Of a DNA stretch of 64,000 nt, positions 1 to 7,674 are shown one piece after another. The stretch is taken from assembly GCF_030161415.1 (NCBI RefSeq), contig NZ_BSSU01000002.1, positions 1 through 64,000 on the forward strand. The letters are read 5' to 3'. Position 1 is the stretch's first letter. Each line of letters starts with the position of its first letter. Below the pieces are notes generated by a model, which was not told the origin of the DNA, searched no databases, and worked only from the letters and a program-made list of their open reading frames with translations. The DNA is from Thalassotalea eurytherma (GTDB lineage Bacteria > Pseudomonadota > Gammaproteobacteria > Enterobacterales > Alteromonadaceae). A program made the position numbers and the translations under genes.

Positions 1-180
1 TACTAATGTGAGTGCCCACACAAATTGCATGATAACTAATTGTTAAAGATGCCTACACGAGGTAGGTATGCCGAACCGTTCATGGATGAACGCTTTGTTC
101 GGCGCGAGCTAACAATCACATTCGTTGTTAGACCGCTTGTTAACTTCGTTACAGACCGTAGTGGCCGTTGCCCCGAAGCG
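1..180 (-). other. rRNA operon leader (upstream of 16S, running off the left edge)
   Basis: Read on the minus strand, this stretch contains a boxA-like element (CATCTTTAACAATT, about 36-50) followed by the GTGTGGGCACTC-type sequence common in rRNA leaders and spacers of marine gammaproteobacteria. boxA loads the Nus antitermination complex on rRNA transcripts. Two strong promoters lie just upstream on the same strand, so this is more likely a 16S leader than a 16S-23S spacer. No mature rRNA sequence is inside the window, so no rRNA gene is called. Confidence 0.7.
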
Positions 181-222
181 AGATGCGCATTCTACGCTTC
201 TCAGTTTTGATGTCAACACTTT
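181..222 (-). promoter_or_regulatory. rRNA operon promoter, proximal (P2-like)
   Basis: On the minus strand a perfect -35 TTGACA (211-216) and a -10 TAGAAT (189-194) are separated by 16 bp and followed by a GC-rich GCGC discriminator. Such discriminators are typical of stringently controlled rRNA promoters. The promoter fires leftward into the rRNA leader. The sequence pattern is seen directly; ppGpp control is inferred from known rrn promoters. Confidence 0.75.
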
Positions 223-318
223 TTGAAAACTTTTTTCTTGTTTTGACAAGAGCCTGTTTTCGTAAGTTTTGTTGGTGTTTAGTAAATCAATAACTTAACT
301 AAACATATCAAAACAAGC

Positions 319-362
319 CTTTCATTACCTAATGAAAGAATAAATAGCCTTTTCGCTATTTA
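319..362. repeat. Two adjacent perfect stem-loops between the rRNA promoters
   Basis: CTTTCATTA (319-327) pairs perfectly with TAATGAAAG (330-338) around CC. TAAATAGC (341-348) pairs with GCTATTTA (355-362) around CTTTTC. They lie between the two rRNA promoters, within the transcript made from the distal one. The function is unknown; they could be protein-binding palindromes or processing hairpins. The remaining sequence from 446 to 790 holds no gene, only an imperfect hairpin at 534-577. Confidence 0.45.
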
Positions 363-409
363 TTGAGTTTACTTACATCGAGTAGCTTAACGCTGCTCCG
401 TTGAAGTGG

Positions 410-446
410 ATGCGCATTTTAGGGATTTTATTCTCAGCGTCAACAC
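410..446 (-). promoter_or_regulatory. rRNA operon promoter, distal (P1-like)
   Basis: A second minus-strand promoter with -35 TTGACG (438-443), a 16-bp spacer and -10 TAAAAT (416-421), again followed directly by GCGCATCC. The element closely resembles the proximal promoter about 227 bp downstream, including GTGTTGAC before the -35 and GAGAA in the spacer. The pair forms a tandem P1/P2 arrangement for one rRNA operon. Confidence 0.7.
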
Positions 447-790
447 TTATTTTGTTTTAATTGCTCGTTTGATTAATTAACAAACAAAACCTACAGAAAA
501 CGTTGTAAATCGTATTAATTACAACCAGCTTTTCGTTAGGAACTATCACTATATATATGCTATAGCCTTTCCTGACGATTCACCCGATGTTGATAAAGTT
601 GTGTCTCCACAAAGCCAAACGGCCAAATGTTACTTAATTTAGATACCTGTTGATTTATCAACTTGTCTATCAAATGTCTGATTTTCGATAAAGACACGTT
701 GAGATAATTAGATACTGTTATTATTTACGCGATTTTAAGCGAGTGCATGTTCGTTCATCGCTTTGGGATAATTTGGTCAAGTATTCTAAC

Positions 791-819
791 AAAAAAGACG
801 AGCTTAGCTCGTCTTTGAT
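791..819 (-). terminator. Rho-independent terminator of the valine degradation operon
   Basis: A perfect 10-bp stem AAAGACGAGC/GCTCGTCTTT (794-803, 807-816) is followed on the minus strand by a U-rich tract. It lies about 30 nt after the stop of the minus-strand SDR gene, the last gene of the operon. Confidence 0.85.
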
Positions 820-843
820 ATCTAACGTTATAAAACGCTACCT

Positions 844-1605
844 TTACATTGATAAACCGCCGTCGATTTCAACCACACGACCAGTAAAGAAATCATTCTC
901 TAAAATGTACTTCACTGTGTGCGCAATTTCGTTAGCTTCACCTAAACGCCCTACAGGTTTCATTTTCTCTAAGCGTTCTCGCATTTCTGGCTTCATCGCG
1001 TCTGTCATCGCTGTACGAATAACACCCGGGGCTATAGCACCAACACGAATACCGTGACGACCAAGTTCACGTGCCCAAGTCACTGTCATTGCAACGACGC
1101 CTGCTTTTGACGCTGCGTAATTTGTTTGCCCCATATTACCGTTGCGGGCAATTGACGACATATTAATGATAACGCCTTCGGTGTCATTTTCGACCATATG
1201 AACAGCAGCTTCACGACCGCAAAGGAAAACACCCGTTAGGTTGACGTCAATGACCGACTGAAATTGCTCTAGTGGCATTTTTTTAACAACTTGGCCGTCT
1301 TTAGCTTTTAATAATAAGCCGTCACGCAAAATGCCAGCGTTGTTAATCAAGACGTCAATCGAACCGAAATCTTCCATTACCTGTTTGAAGGTTGTTTCTA
1401 CCTCCAGCTCAACAGTAACGTTTGAAACATAATATTTTGCCGTTGCACCTTGCTCTTCAATCAATGCTACCGTTTGAGCTAATAACTCTTCATTGAGATC
1501 AATCAATGCGAACTTAGCACCGTAGGTAGCTAAGTTAAGTGCCATTGCTCGACCTAAACCTTGGCCACCACCAGTGATGACAATTGTTTTGTTTTCTACG
1601 TTCAT
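844..1605 (-). CDS. SDR-family 3-hydroxyacyl-CoA dehydrogenase / 3-oxoacyl reductase (FabG-like)
   Basis: A 253-residue classical short-chain dehydrogenase/reductase. It has the N-terminal nucleotide motif TGGGQGLG, the NNAG motif near residue 90, and the catalytic Ser-Tyr-Lys triad visible as MSSIA followed by YAASK. The family does NAD(P)-dependent oxidoreduction of hydroxy/keto groups. As the last gene of an acyl-CoA degradation operon it probably acts on short-chain 3-hydroxyacyl-CoA (possibly 2-methyl-3-hydroxybutyryl-CoA from isoleucine); this substrate is inference. It starts 9 nt after mmsB and is followed by the operon terminator. It could also be a housekeeping FabG paralogue. Confidence 0.88.
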   Translation of the reverse strand: MNVENKTIVITGGGQGLGRAMALNLATYGAKFALIDLNEELLAQTVALIEEQGATAKYYVSNVTVELEVETTFKQVMEDFGSIDVLINNAGILRDGLLLKAKDGQVVKKMPLEQFQSVIDVNLTGVFLCGREAAVHMVENDTEGVIINMSSIARNGNMGQTNYAASKAGVVAMTVTWARELGRHGIRVGAIAPGVIRTAMTDAMKPEMRERLEKMKPVGRLGEANEIAHTVKYILENDFFTGRVVEIDGGLSM

Positions 1606-1614
1606 TAATTGTTC

Positions 1615-2511
1615 CTATTTACTTTCTTTATGCCCAAACGCGTTAAAGATACTTGAGAAATCTTTCGCGCCATTACCTGCAGCAGCATGCATTGCGTATA
1701 AGCTACGGGCTAACGCCCCCATAGGGGTAGATGACTGACTGCTCACCGCTGTATCCATCGCTAAGCCTAAATCTTTTGCCATCAAATCAACCATAAAACC
1801 ACCTTGATAGTCATTAGATGACGGGACATTTTCCATCACATCAGGACATGGGTTATATACATCTAAAGTCCAGTTGCTACCAGATGACTTACTCATAATA
1901 TCTGACAGTACTTTCGGATCTAAGCCATTTGAAATACCAAGCTGCAATGCCTCAGACGTGCCAACCATTAATACAGATAACAACATGTTATTACACACTT
2001 TTGCCACTTGGCCTGCGCCTAAATCGCCAGCGTGAAAAATGTTTTTACCCATATTTTCTAAAATCGGCTTAGCGCGTTCAAACTGCGTTAGTTCACCACC
2101 AACCATAAAACTTAATGTACCAGCTGTTGCACCGCCAACACCACCTGATACAGGCGCATCGATAAAGCGAATCCCTTTATTTTCTAGTGCTTGACCAACA
2201 GTTTTTGCCGTTAAACCATCAATTGTTGATGAATCAATAACAAGAGAGCCAGGCGCAATATGATTAATTAAACCATCATTCCCTAGGTACACAGAAGATA
2301 CGTGTTTACCTGCAGGTAGCATTGAAATAACAAACTCAGCGCCCTTAACACATTCTTGCGCTGTTGATTGTGTAGTAGCGCCTTGCCCTACTAATATTTC
2401 AACCGCGTCCTTAGATAAATCGAAGACTGTAACCGCGTGGCCAGCTTTCAATAAATTCGCAGCCATTGGGCCGCCCATATTTCCTAATCCAATAAATGCA
2501 ATTTTTGCCAT
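1615..2511 (-). CDS. mmsB: 3-hydroxyisobutyrate dehydrogenase
   Basis: 298 residues of the beta-hydroxyacid dehydrogenase family. The N-terminal Rossmann motif is GLGNMGGPMA, the substrate motif DAPVSGGVGGA lies near residue 120, and the catalytic lysine is in GAGQVAKVCNN near residue 170. The enzyme oxidises 3-hydroxyisobutyrate to methylmalonate semialdehyde with NAD+, a late step of valine catabolism. It lies 25 nt after a 3-hydroxyisobutyryl-CoA hydrolase gene, which supplies its substrate. The next enzyme of the pathway, methylmalonate-semialdehyde dehydrogenase, is not in the window. Confidence 0.93.
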   Translation of the reverse strand: MAKIAFIGLGNMGGPMAANLLKAGHAVTVFDLSKDAVEILVGQGATTQSTAQECVKGAEFVISMLPAGKHVSSVYLGNDGLINHIAPGSLVIDSSTIDGLTAKTVGQALENKGIRFIDAPVSGGVGGATAGTLSFMVGGELTQFERAKPILENMGKNIFHAGDLGAGQVAKVCNNMLLSVLMVGTSEALQLGISNGLDPKVLSDIMSKSSGSNWTLDVYNPCPDVMENVPSSNDYQGGFMVDLMAKDLGLAMDTAVSSQSSTPMGALARSLYAMHAAAGNGAKDFSSIFNAFGHKESK

Positions 2512-2536
2512 GATAATTCCTTAAAATTCTTAACTG

Positions 2537-3661
2537 CTATGCGCCAAGTTGTGCTAGCGGGTGTTCTTCATTTTGCCATTTAGACTCAAAGAACCAATCA
2601 ATTGTTTGTGGTTCGACACTGCTTATATCTGAATTGCGCCATTTTGGCTGATAGTCTTTATCGATAAGCAGTGCACGCACACCTTCTTGAAATTCACCGT
2701 ACTGACCACATTTAACGGATAAAGATAGCTCCATTCTGAAACACTGCGCTAAAGTCAGTTTTTCAGCGCGAATTAATTGCTGATAAACCAAATGAGCACT
2801 TATCGCACTACCATGCTTTAATGACTTCTGCGCTTTGTTAAACCACTTATCTTCTACTTGTACGCTAATAATGGCATCAACAATTTCGCTAAGTTCACCA
2901 GCGTTGGTCACTTTATTAATCAGTGCTTGGTTGGTTTTTACAAAAGTTGGCGGCATTGCATTAATGTGCAGATGCTCGATTTCTCGCATCGCATCATTTA
3001 GTTTTTCATGATTAAGCGCCGTTGTATCACCCCAGTTAATAGCCTTTAAGGTATCAACAAGGTTTTGCTTTTGCTCAGATGGTATGTAGAAATCAGCCAT
3101 ACCTGTGTATTTAGCATCTGAAGCATTAATTGAGGCACCGGTTAAACCTAAAAACAAACCACAATTTTCAGGCATACGATTTAAAAACCAAGTACCACCA
3201 ACATCTGGGTATAGCCCGATACTAATTTCTGGCATAGCAATGCGAGAGCTTTCGGTTACCACACGGTGACTTGCGCCAACCATTAAACCTAAGCCGCCCC
3301 CCATGACAATACCGTGTCCCCAAACAATAAATGGTTTTGAGTAGGTATGAATGAGGTAATCGAGCTGATATTCACGGGTAAAGTAGCTTTCTATTGATGG
3401 GCTAAAGTCACCATCAGCTTCCTTCATATCGTTATAGAGTTTTACAATATCACCACCGGCGCAAAGGGCCTTTTCACCTGCACCTTGCAACATCACAGCT
3501 GCTATGGCTTTATCTTCGTGCCAAGCTTGAAGTTGCGGGTATAATAAATCAATCATATCGCCGCTTAAGGCATTTAGCGATTTCGGTGAGTTTAAGGTTG
3601 CAACCCCGATTTTCTTATCGTTGTTACAGATAATTTCTTCAAAAAGAACGACGTCTGTCAT
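2537..3661 (-). CDS. 3-hydroxyisobutyryl-CoA hydrolase (crotonase fold)
   Basis: 374 residues, the length typical of the HIBCH branch of the crotonase superfamily and about 100 longer than an ordinary enoyl-CoA hydratase. The oxyanion-hole region HGIVMGGGLGLMVGASHR and the following MPEISIGLYPDVGGTWFLNR are strongly HIBCH-like. It releases free 3-hydroxyisobutyrate from its CoA ester in valine degradation. It sits 9 nt after the enoyl-CoA hydratase gene and directly before mmsB, the order of pathway steps. Confidence 0.9.
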   Translation of the reverse strand: MTDVVLFEEIICNNDKKIGVATLNSPKSLNALSGDMIDLLYPQLQAWHEDKAIAAVMLQGAGEKALCAGGDIVKLYNDMKEADGDFSPSIESYFTREYQLDYLIHTYSKPFIVWGHGIVMGGGLGLMVGASHRVVTESSRIAMPEISIGLYPDVGGTWFLNRMPENCGLFLGLTGASINASDAKYTGMADFYIPSEQKQNLVDTLKAINWGDTTALNHEKLNDAMREIEHLHINAMPPTFVKTNQALINKVTNAGELSEIVDAIISVQVEDKWFNKAQKSLKHGSAISAHLVYQQLIRAEKLTLAQCFRMELSLSVKCGQYGEFQEGVRALLIDKDYQPKWRNSDISSVEPQTIDWFFESKWQNEEHPLAQLGA

Positions 3662-3670
3662 GAGATTGCC

Positions 3671-4447
3671 CTACTTGTTTTGCCAAATTGCGGCGCGTTT
3701 TTCTAAGAAGGCATTAACCCCTTCTTTTTGATCTTCACTATCAAATAAATCAACAAAAGCATCGCGCTCTTTTGGCAACGCATCTGCGATTGGCATTGAA
3801 CGATTCATTTGGATAAGTTCTTTACACGCAGTTACAGCAACTGGGCTTTGTTTAGCAACTTTCGAAGCAAGGGTTAATGCAGCCGTTAAACCTTCACCTG
3901 ATTCAACAACTTCTTCAACTAAGCCAATTTGTAGAGCTTTTTCTGCCTTTATGCGTTCTCCACATAAAATCATGCGTTTTGTCCAGCCTTCGCCAACTAG
4001 AATATGGAGGTTCTGCGTGCCACCGGCACAAGGCAATAATCCTACAGTTGCTTCAGGAAGCGCCATCTGAGCATGTGTTTCAGCAATGCGAATATCACAA
4101 GCTAGCGCCACTTCTAAGCCACCGCCCATTGCGTAGCCATTAATCGCAGCTATTGATACCCCCCTAAACGACGATAATGTTTCAAATGCTTGACCAAACA
4201 CTTCTGCCATATCTCTTGCTACTTGCTTGTCGCCACCAGCAAAAACATTTAAATCAGCACCGGCTGAGAAAAACTTTTCACCGTCGCCAGTTACAACAAG
4301 TGCATATATATTTTTATCTTCGTTAAGCGCTAATACGATATTTTTCAAATCAGTTAAGCTTTGTGCAGTCCAGGTATGAGCAGGCGGATTATTAAAGGTG
4401 ATAACTGCCGTATGATTTTGTTTTTCTACTTTTAAAAATTCTGACAT
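3671..4447 (-). CDS. Enoyl-CoA hydratase
   Basis: 258 residues of crotonase fold. Both glutamates expected of a true hydratase are present, in GGGLEVALACD and in LPEATVGLLPCAGGTQ, and the N-terminal oxyanion motif is FSAGADL. In this operon the likely substrate is methacrylyl-CoA, the product of isobutyryl-CoA dehydrogenation, although short-chain crotonases are often promiscuous. It is packed 8 nt after the acyl-CoA dehydrogenase and 9 nt before the hydrolase, so the genes are almost certainly co-transcribed. Confidence 0.9.
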   Translation of the reverse strand: MSEFLKVEKQNHTAVITFNNPPAHTWTAQSLTDLKNIVLALNEDKNIYALVVTGDGEKFFSAGADLNVFAGGDKQVARDMAEVFGQAFETLSSFRGVSIAAINGYAMGGGLEVALACDIRIAETHAQMALPEATVGLLPCAGGTQNLHILVGEGWTKRMILCGERIKAEKALQIGLVEEVVESGEGLTAALTLASKVAKQSPVAVTACKELIQMNRSMPIADALPKERDAFVDLFDSEDQKEGVNAFLEKRAAIWQNK

Positions 4448-4455
4448 GATTGTTC

Positions 4456-5613
4456 CTAAATTAACTCACCAGCGCCTTCAGTTAATAATCTACGCGCAAT
4501 AATGACACGCATAATTTCATTGGTGCCTTCTAAAATTTGATGCACACGAACGTCTCTGAAATGTCTTTCAAGGGGGTATTCTTTGATATAACCGTAGCCA
4601 CCATGTATTTGCAGCGCCGCATCACAAACTTGAAAACCAACGTCAGTCGCAAATTGCTTAGCCATTGCGCAATATGCAGTTTTTTCAGGATCATTATTAT
4701 CTAACTTAAAGGCCGCTAAGCGCACCATTTGACGTGCTGCGACCAATTGCGTTGCCATGTCAGCTAGTTTAAATTGCATCCCTTGAAACGCGGCAATGGG
4801 TTTGCCGAACTGCTCACGCTCTTGCATATATTCTTTAGCAGTATTTAATGCTTGTTGTGCGGTACCAATCGAACAGGTAGCGATATTAATACGGCCGCCA
4901 TCAAGGCCTTTCATCGCTATTTTAAAGCCTTCGCCTTCTTCGCCTAACAAGTTGCCTACGGGCACTTTTACATTATCAAACGTAATCAGTTTTGTTGGTT
5001 GAGCGTTCCAACCTAGCTTTTCTTCGGCTTTGCCATAAATAACGCCGTCACTGTCAGCTGGTATTGCTAACGCAGAAATACCTTTTGCGCCTTCACCGCC
5101 CGTGCGCACCATCACAACAAGCATATCAGTTTCACCCGCGCCTGAGATGAACATTTTGGCACCATTTACATGATAAAAATCGCCTTGCTTTTTAGCTGTT
5201 GTGCGCAAGGAAGCTGCATCAGAGCCTGCACCCGGTTCGGTTAAACAATATGAAGCCAACTGTTGACCTGAAACCAAACCAGGACACCATGTATCTTTTA
5301 GTGCTTGCTTGCCCCACGTTGCTAGCATCCATGTCGCCATATTATGAATGGTCATCATGGCTGTGGTTGCGGTACAACCCATTGCTAATTGTTCAAAAAT
5401 TATAGAAGAATCGAGACGTGATAAACCTAGGCCACCAGCCTCTTCAGGAGAGTACAGCCCACATAAACCAAGCTCACCAGCTTGTGCGATAACGTCTTTT
5501 GGAAAGATATGCTCAGCATCCCACTTTGCGGCATGCGGCGCGAATTCAGCATCAGCAAACTGCTTTGCCATATCGGCAAACATTTTCTGATCTTCAGTTA
5601 ATTCAAAATTCAC
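4456..5613 (-). CDS. Acyl-CoA dehydrogenase, probably isobutyryl/2-methylbutyryl-CoA type
   Basis: 385 residues with all three acyl-CoA dehydrogenase regions: an N-terminal helical domain, the beta-domain signature YCLTEPGAGSDAASL, and the C-terminal domain with LQIHGGYGYIKEYPLER and the catalytic-glutamate motif LEGTNEIMR. FAD-dependent alpha,beta-dehydrogenation of branched short-chain acyl-CoA is inferred from its neighbours for valine steps. It is the first gene after a 129-nt gap behind the thiolase; in Shewanella-type clusters mmsA sits in that gap. Confidence 0.9.
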   Translation of the reverse strand: MNFELTEDQKMFADMAKQFADAEFAPHAAKWDAEHIFPKDVIAQAGELGLCGLYSPEEAGGLGLSRLDSSIIFEQLAMGCTATTAMMTIHNMATWMLATWGKQALKDTWCPGLVSGQQLASYCLTEPGAGSDAASLRTTAKKQGDFYHVNGAKMFISGAGETDMLVVMVRTGGEGAKGISALAIPADSDGVIYGKAEEKLGWNAQPTKLITFDNVKVPVGNLLGEEGEGFKIAMKGLDGGRINIATCSIGTAQQALNTAKEYMQEREQFGKPIAAFQGMQFKLADMATQLVAARQMVRLAAFKLDNNDPEKTAYCAMAKQFATDVGFQVCDAALQIHGGYGYIKEYPLERHFRDVRVHQILEGTNEIMRVIIARRLLTEGAGELI

Positions 5614-5632
5614 AAGAGTTCCTTACTAAATC

Positions 5633-5700
5633 GTGTAACCGAAGTTACACCAGAGATAGGCTTGTGCTTTAGATTTATTATTTTTGTTTAAAGCACAAGC
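5633..5700 (-). promoter_or_regulatory. Two perfect hairpins in the thiolase/acyl-CoA dehydrogenase gap
   Basis: GTGTAAC (5633-5639) and GTTACAC (5644-5650) form a 7-bp stem with a CGAA tetraloop. GCTTGTGCTTTA (5660-5671) and TAAAGCACAAGC (5689-5700) form a perfect 12-bp stem around 17 nt. On the minus strand both lie after the thiolase stop and just before the acyl-CoA dehydrogenase start. The larger one has no clear U-tract, so it may be a processing or attenuation structure, and the smaller one could be an operator. Neither role is shown. Confidence 0.5.
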
Positions 5701-5742
5701 AGTTGTAATAATTTAATTTGTGTTATTTATTGTTGAGTACTT

Positions 5743-6921
5743 TTATAGCATCTCGACAGCGATTGCTGTTGCTTCACCGCCACCAATACATAAAGAGGCA
5801 ACACCTTTTGAAAGGCCGCGGTTTTTCAATGCGTGAACAAGCGTGACAATTAAACGTGCGCCACTCGCGCCAATTGGATGGCCTAGTGCACAAGCACCAC
5901 CATTAACATTTACTTTGTCAATATCTAAAGATAACGCTTTCACCGATAACATAGTAACCATGGCAAATGCTTCATTGATCTCAAACAAATCTACGTCTGA
6001 AACTTGCCAGTTTACTTTGTCTAATAACTTGTTCATTGCGCCAACAGGAGCAACGGTAAATTCTGCTGGCTCTTGAGCATGTGTTGCATGACCAACTACT
6101 TTACATAACGGCGTTAAACCACGCTTTTCTGCTTGTGACAAACGCATCATGACAAGTGCCGCTGCACCATCTGAAATTGAACTTGAGTTTGCCGCGGTTA
6201 TTGTTCCATCTTTTTTAAACGCTGGACGTAATGACGGAATTTTATCAGGGCGTGCGTTACCTGGCTGTTCATCGGTATCAACTACGATGTCGCCACGACG
6301 GTTTTTCACTGTCACTGGCGTTACTTCATTTTGAAAGGCACCTGATTCAATCGCGGCATTTGCACGCGATAAAGAGCGAAGCGCAAATTCATCCATGTCT
6401 TCACGAGTAAAGCTTTCTTGGTCAGCGGTATCTTGAGCAAAACAACCCATTGCCACGCCATCGTATGCGTTTTCTAGACCATCCATCATCATGTGGTCCA
6501 TGACTTGGCTATGTCCCATACGCATGCCTTGACGACCTTTAGGTAACATATAAGGTGCATTGGTCATACTTTCCATACCACCAGCAATTGCTACGTCAAT
6601 GCTACCAGCGGCTAGTGCATCATGTGCAAACATCGCTGCTTTCATACCTGAACCACATACTTTATTGATTGTGGTACAAACCGTAGATAATGATAAATCA
6701 GCACCTAAGGCCGCTTGACGCGCTGGTGCTTGTTTTAAGCCAGCAGGTAAAACACACCCCATAACAACTTCATCGATATCGCTAGTCGACAAATTTGCTT
6801 GTTCAACTGCAGCCTTAATAGCTGTCGCACCAAGCTCTGGCGAAGTGACACCTGAAAAACATCCCATAAAGCCACCCATTGGGGTGCGCGCTGCTGAAAC
6901 GATAACAATTGGATCTGACAT
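5743..6921 (-). CDS. Acetyl-CoA C-acyltransferase (thiolase)
   Basis: 392 residues from the ATG at 6921. That start fits the thiolase N-terminus MSDPIVIVSAARTPMG and has an upstream GAGGAATTATC; a longer in-frame start at 6966 adds 15 residues without thiolase similarity. The catalytic residues are visible: the nucleophilic cysteine in KVCGSGMKA, the histidine in CALGHPIGASG, and the second cysteine in CIGGGEATA. Thiolases cleave 3-ketoacyl-CoA or condense acetyl-CoA. At the head of a valine/isoleucine operon it may act on acetoacetyl-CoA or 2-methylacetoacetyl-CoA. A palindromic operator candidate lies about 65 nt upstream. Confidence 0.92.
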   Translation of the reverse strand: MSDPIVIVSAARTPMGGFMGCFSGVTSPELGATAIKAAVEQANLSTSDIDEVVMGCVLPAGLKQAPARQAALGADLSLSTVCTTINKVCGSGMKAAMFAHDALAAGSIDVAIAGGMESMTNAPYMLPKGRQGMRMGHSQVMDHMMMDGLENAYDGVAMGCFAQDTADQESFTREDMDEFALRSLSRANAAIESGAFQNEVTPVTVKNRRGDIVVDTDEQPGNARPDKIPSLRPAFKKDGTITAANSSSISDGAAALVMMRLSQAEKRGLTPLCKVVGHATHAQEPAEFTVAPVGAMNKLLDKVNWQVSDVDLFEINEAFAMVTMLSVKALSLDIDKVNVNGGACALGHPIGASGARLIVTLVHALKNRGLSKGVASLCIGGGEATAIAVEML

Positions 6922-6979
6922 GATAATTCCTCTATATGCTTTAAAACACGAGCTATTTATTAGCATTGTTGGTTTACAA

Positions 6980-7004
6980 GTAGCTTACGTATACGTAAAG
7001 CTAC
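6980..7004. promoter_or_regulatory. Candidate MerR/LiuR operator before the thiolase operon
   Basis: TTACGTATACGTAA (6985-6998) is a perfect 14-bp palindrome, extended by GTAGC on the left and AGCTAC on the right. A related palindrome, TTTACGTAAA, lies just before the divergent MerR-family regulator gene. The shared TTACGTAA core in front of both transcription units suggests one regulator for both. LiuR-type regulators of Shewanella and relatives are known to control such operons, but I cannot verify the binding motif here. Confidence 0.6.
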
Positions 7005-7168
7005 TGATAATTGTTGCTGTAGTCGTCTTATTATATTTATAAAAGTGACGCTACTTTAGATGATTGGTACGCTTATTTCTTTATTCAAGCGCTATTTTAT
7101 CGATGAAAAACACGTTTAAGCTGTAATCTTACGCTTACACTCATCCACCACATCGCCCAGAATCATAC

Positions 7169-7184
7169 TTTACCTTTACGTAAA
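7169..7184. promoter_or_regulatory. Candidate MerR/LiuR operator and promoter of liuR
   Basis: TTTACCTTTACGTAAA is a near-palindrome whose right part, TTTACGTAAA (7175-7184), is perfect. It ends 28 nt before the regulator start codon. TTTACC at 7169 and TATGTT at 7192 could serve as a weak -35/-10 pair, placing the operator in the spacer as is usual for MerR-family proteins. That reading is inference. Confidence 0.55.
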
Positions 7185-7212
7185 CTTCCAGTATGTTGTT
7201 AACCAGAAAATA

Positions 7213-7626
7213 ATGACAATAACGACTACTATGAAAACAACAAAGCCTACCTTTACCATCGGAGAATTAGCCAAAGAATTCGATATAACAACGCGCAGTA
7301 TCCGTTTTTATGAAGATCAGGGCTTGATTTCTCCAGTACGTGAAGGTCAAAAACGCATTTATTACCCACGTGATAAGGTGCGTTTAAAACTTATTTTACG
7401 TGGCAAACGACTTGGCTTTTCATTAGCTGAAACCGGACGTTTGTTCGAGTTATATGATGTTGATAAATCAAGCGAGACACAGCTAACAACGATTTTGAAC
7501 ATTATTACTGACAAAAAAGCTGATTTAAAACAGCAATTAGAAGACATAAATGTGGTGTTGCTTGAGTTAGACAATTTAGAAAAAAACTGTTTAACCACGC
7601 TAAGCACCATTCACAAAACTAAATAA
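7213..7626 (+). CDS. liuR: MerR-family transcriptional regulator of the liu operon
   Basis: 137 residues. The N-terminal helix-turn-helix/winged region contains FTIGELAKEFDITTRSIRFY followed by EDQGLISPVREGQ, a clear MerR signature. After it come basic KVRLKLILRGKRLGFSL and a C-terminal coiled-coil region with no metal-binding cysteine cluster. It is the first gene of the leucine-degradation operon, 48 nt before liuA, matching the position of LiuR in related bacteria. The ATG at 7213 or at 7231 could be the start; neither has a strong ribosome binding site. The ligand is likely an acyl-CoA intermediate (family knowledge, not shown here). Confidence 0.85.
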   Translation: MTITTTMKTTKPTFTIGELAKEFDITTRSIRFYEDQGLISPVREGQKRIYYPRDKVRLKLILRGKRLGFSLAETGRLFELYDVDKSSETQLTTILNIITDKKADLKQQLEDINVVLLELDNLEKNCLTTLSTIHKTK

Positions 7627-7674
7627 GATTACAACAATGTTGCTACTACAGGTGGCTACACGTGAGGAACTATC

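Noticed and set aside
743-1057. Open frame of 104 codons on the plus strand opposite the SDR gene
   Set aside because: It lies antisense to a strongly conserved SDR gene and has no family pattern or ribosome binding site.
6922-6966. Longer thiolase start at 6966
   Set aside because: The extra 15 residues are not thiolase-like, and the ATG at 6921 has a better ribosome binding site.
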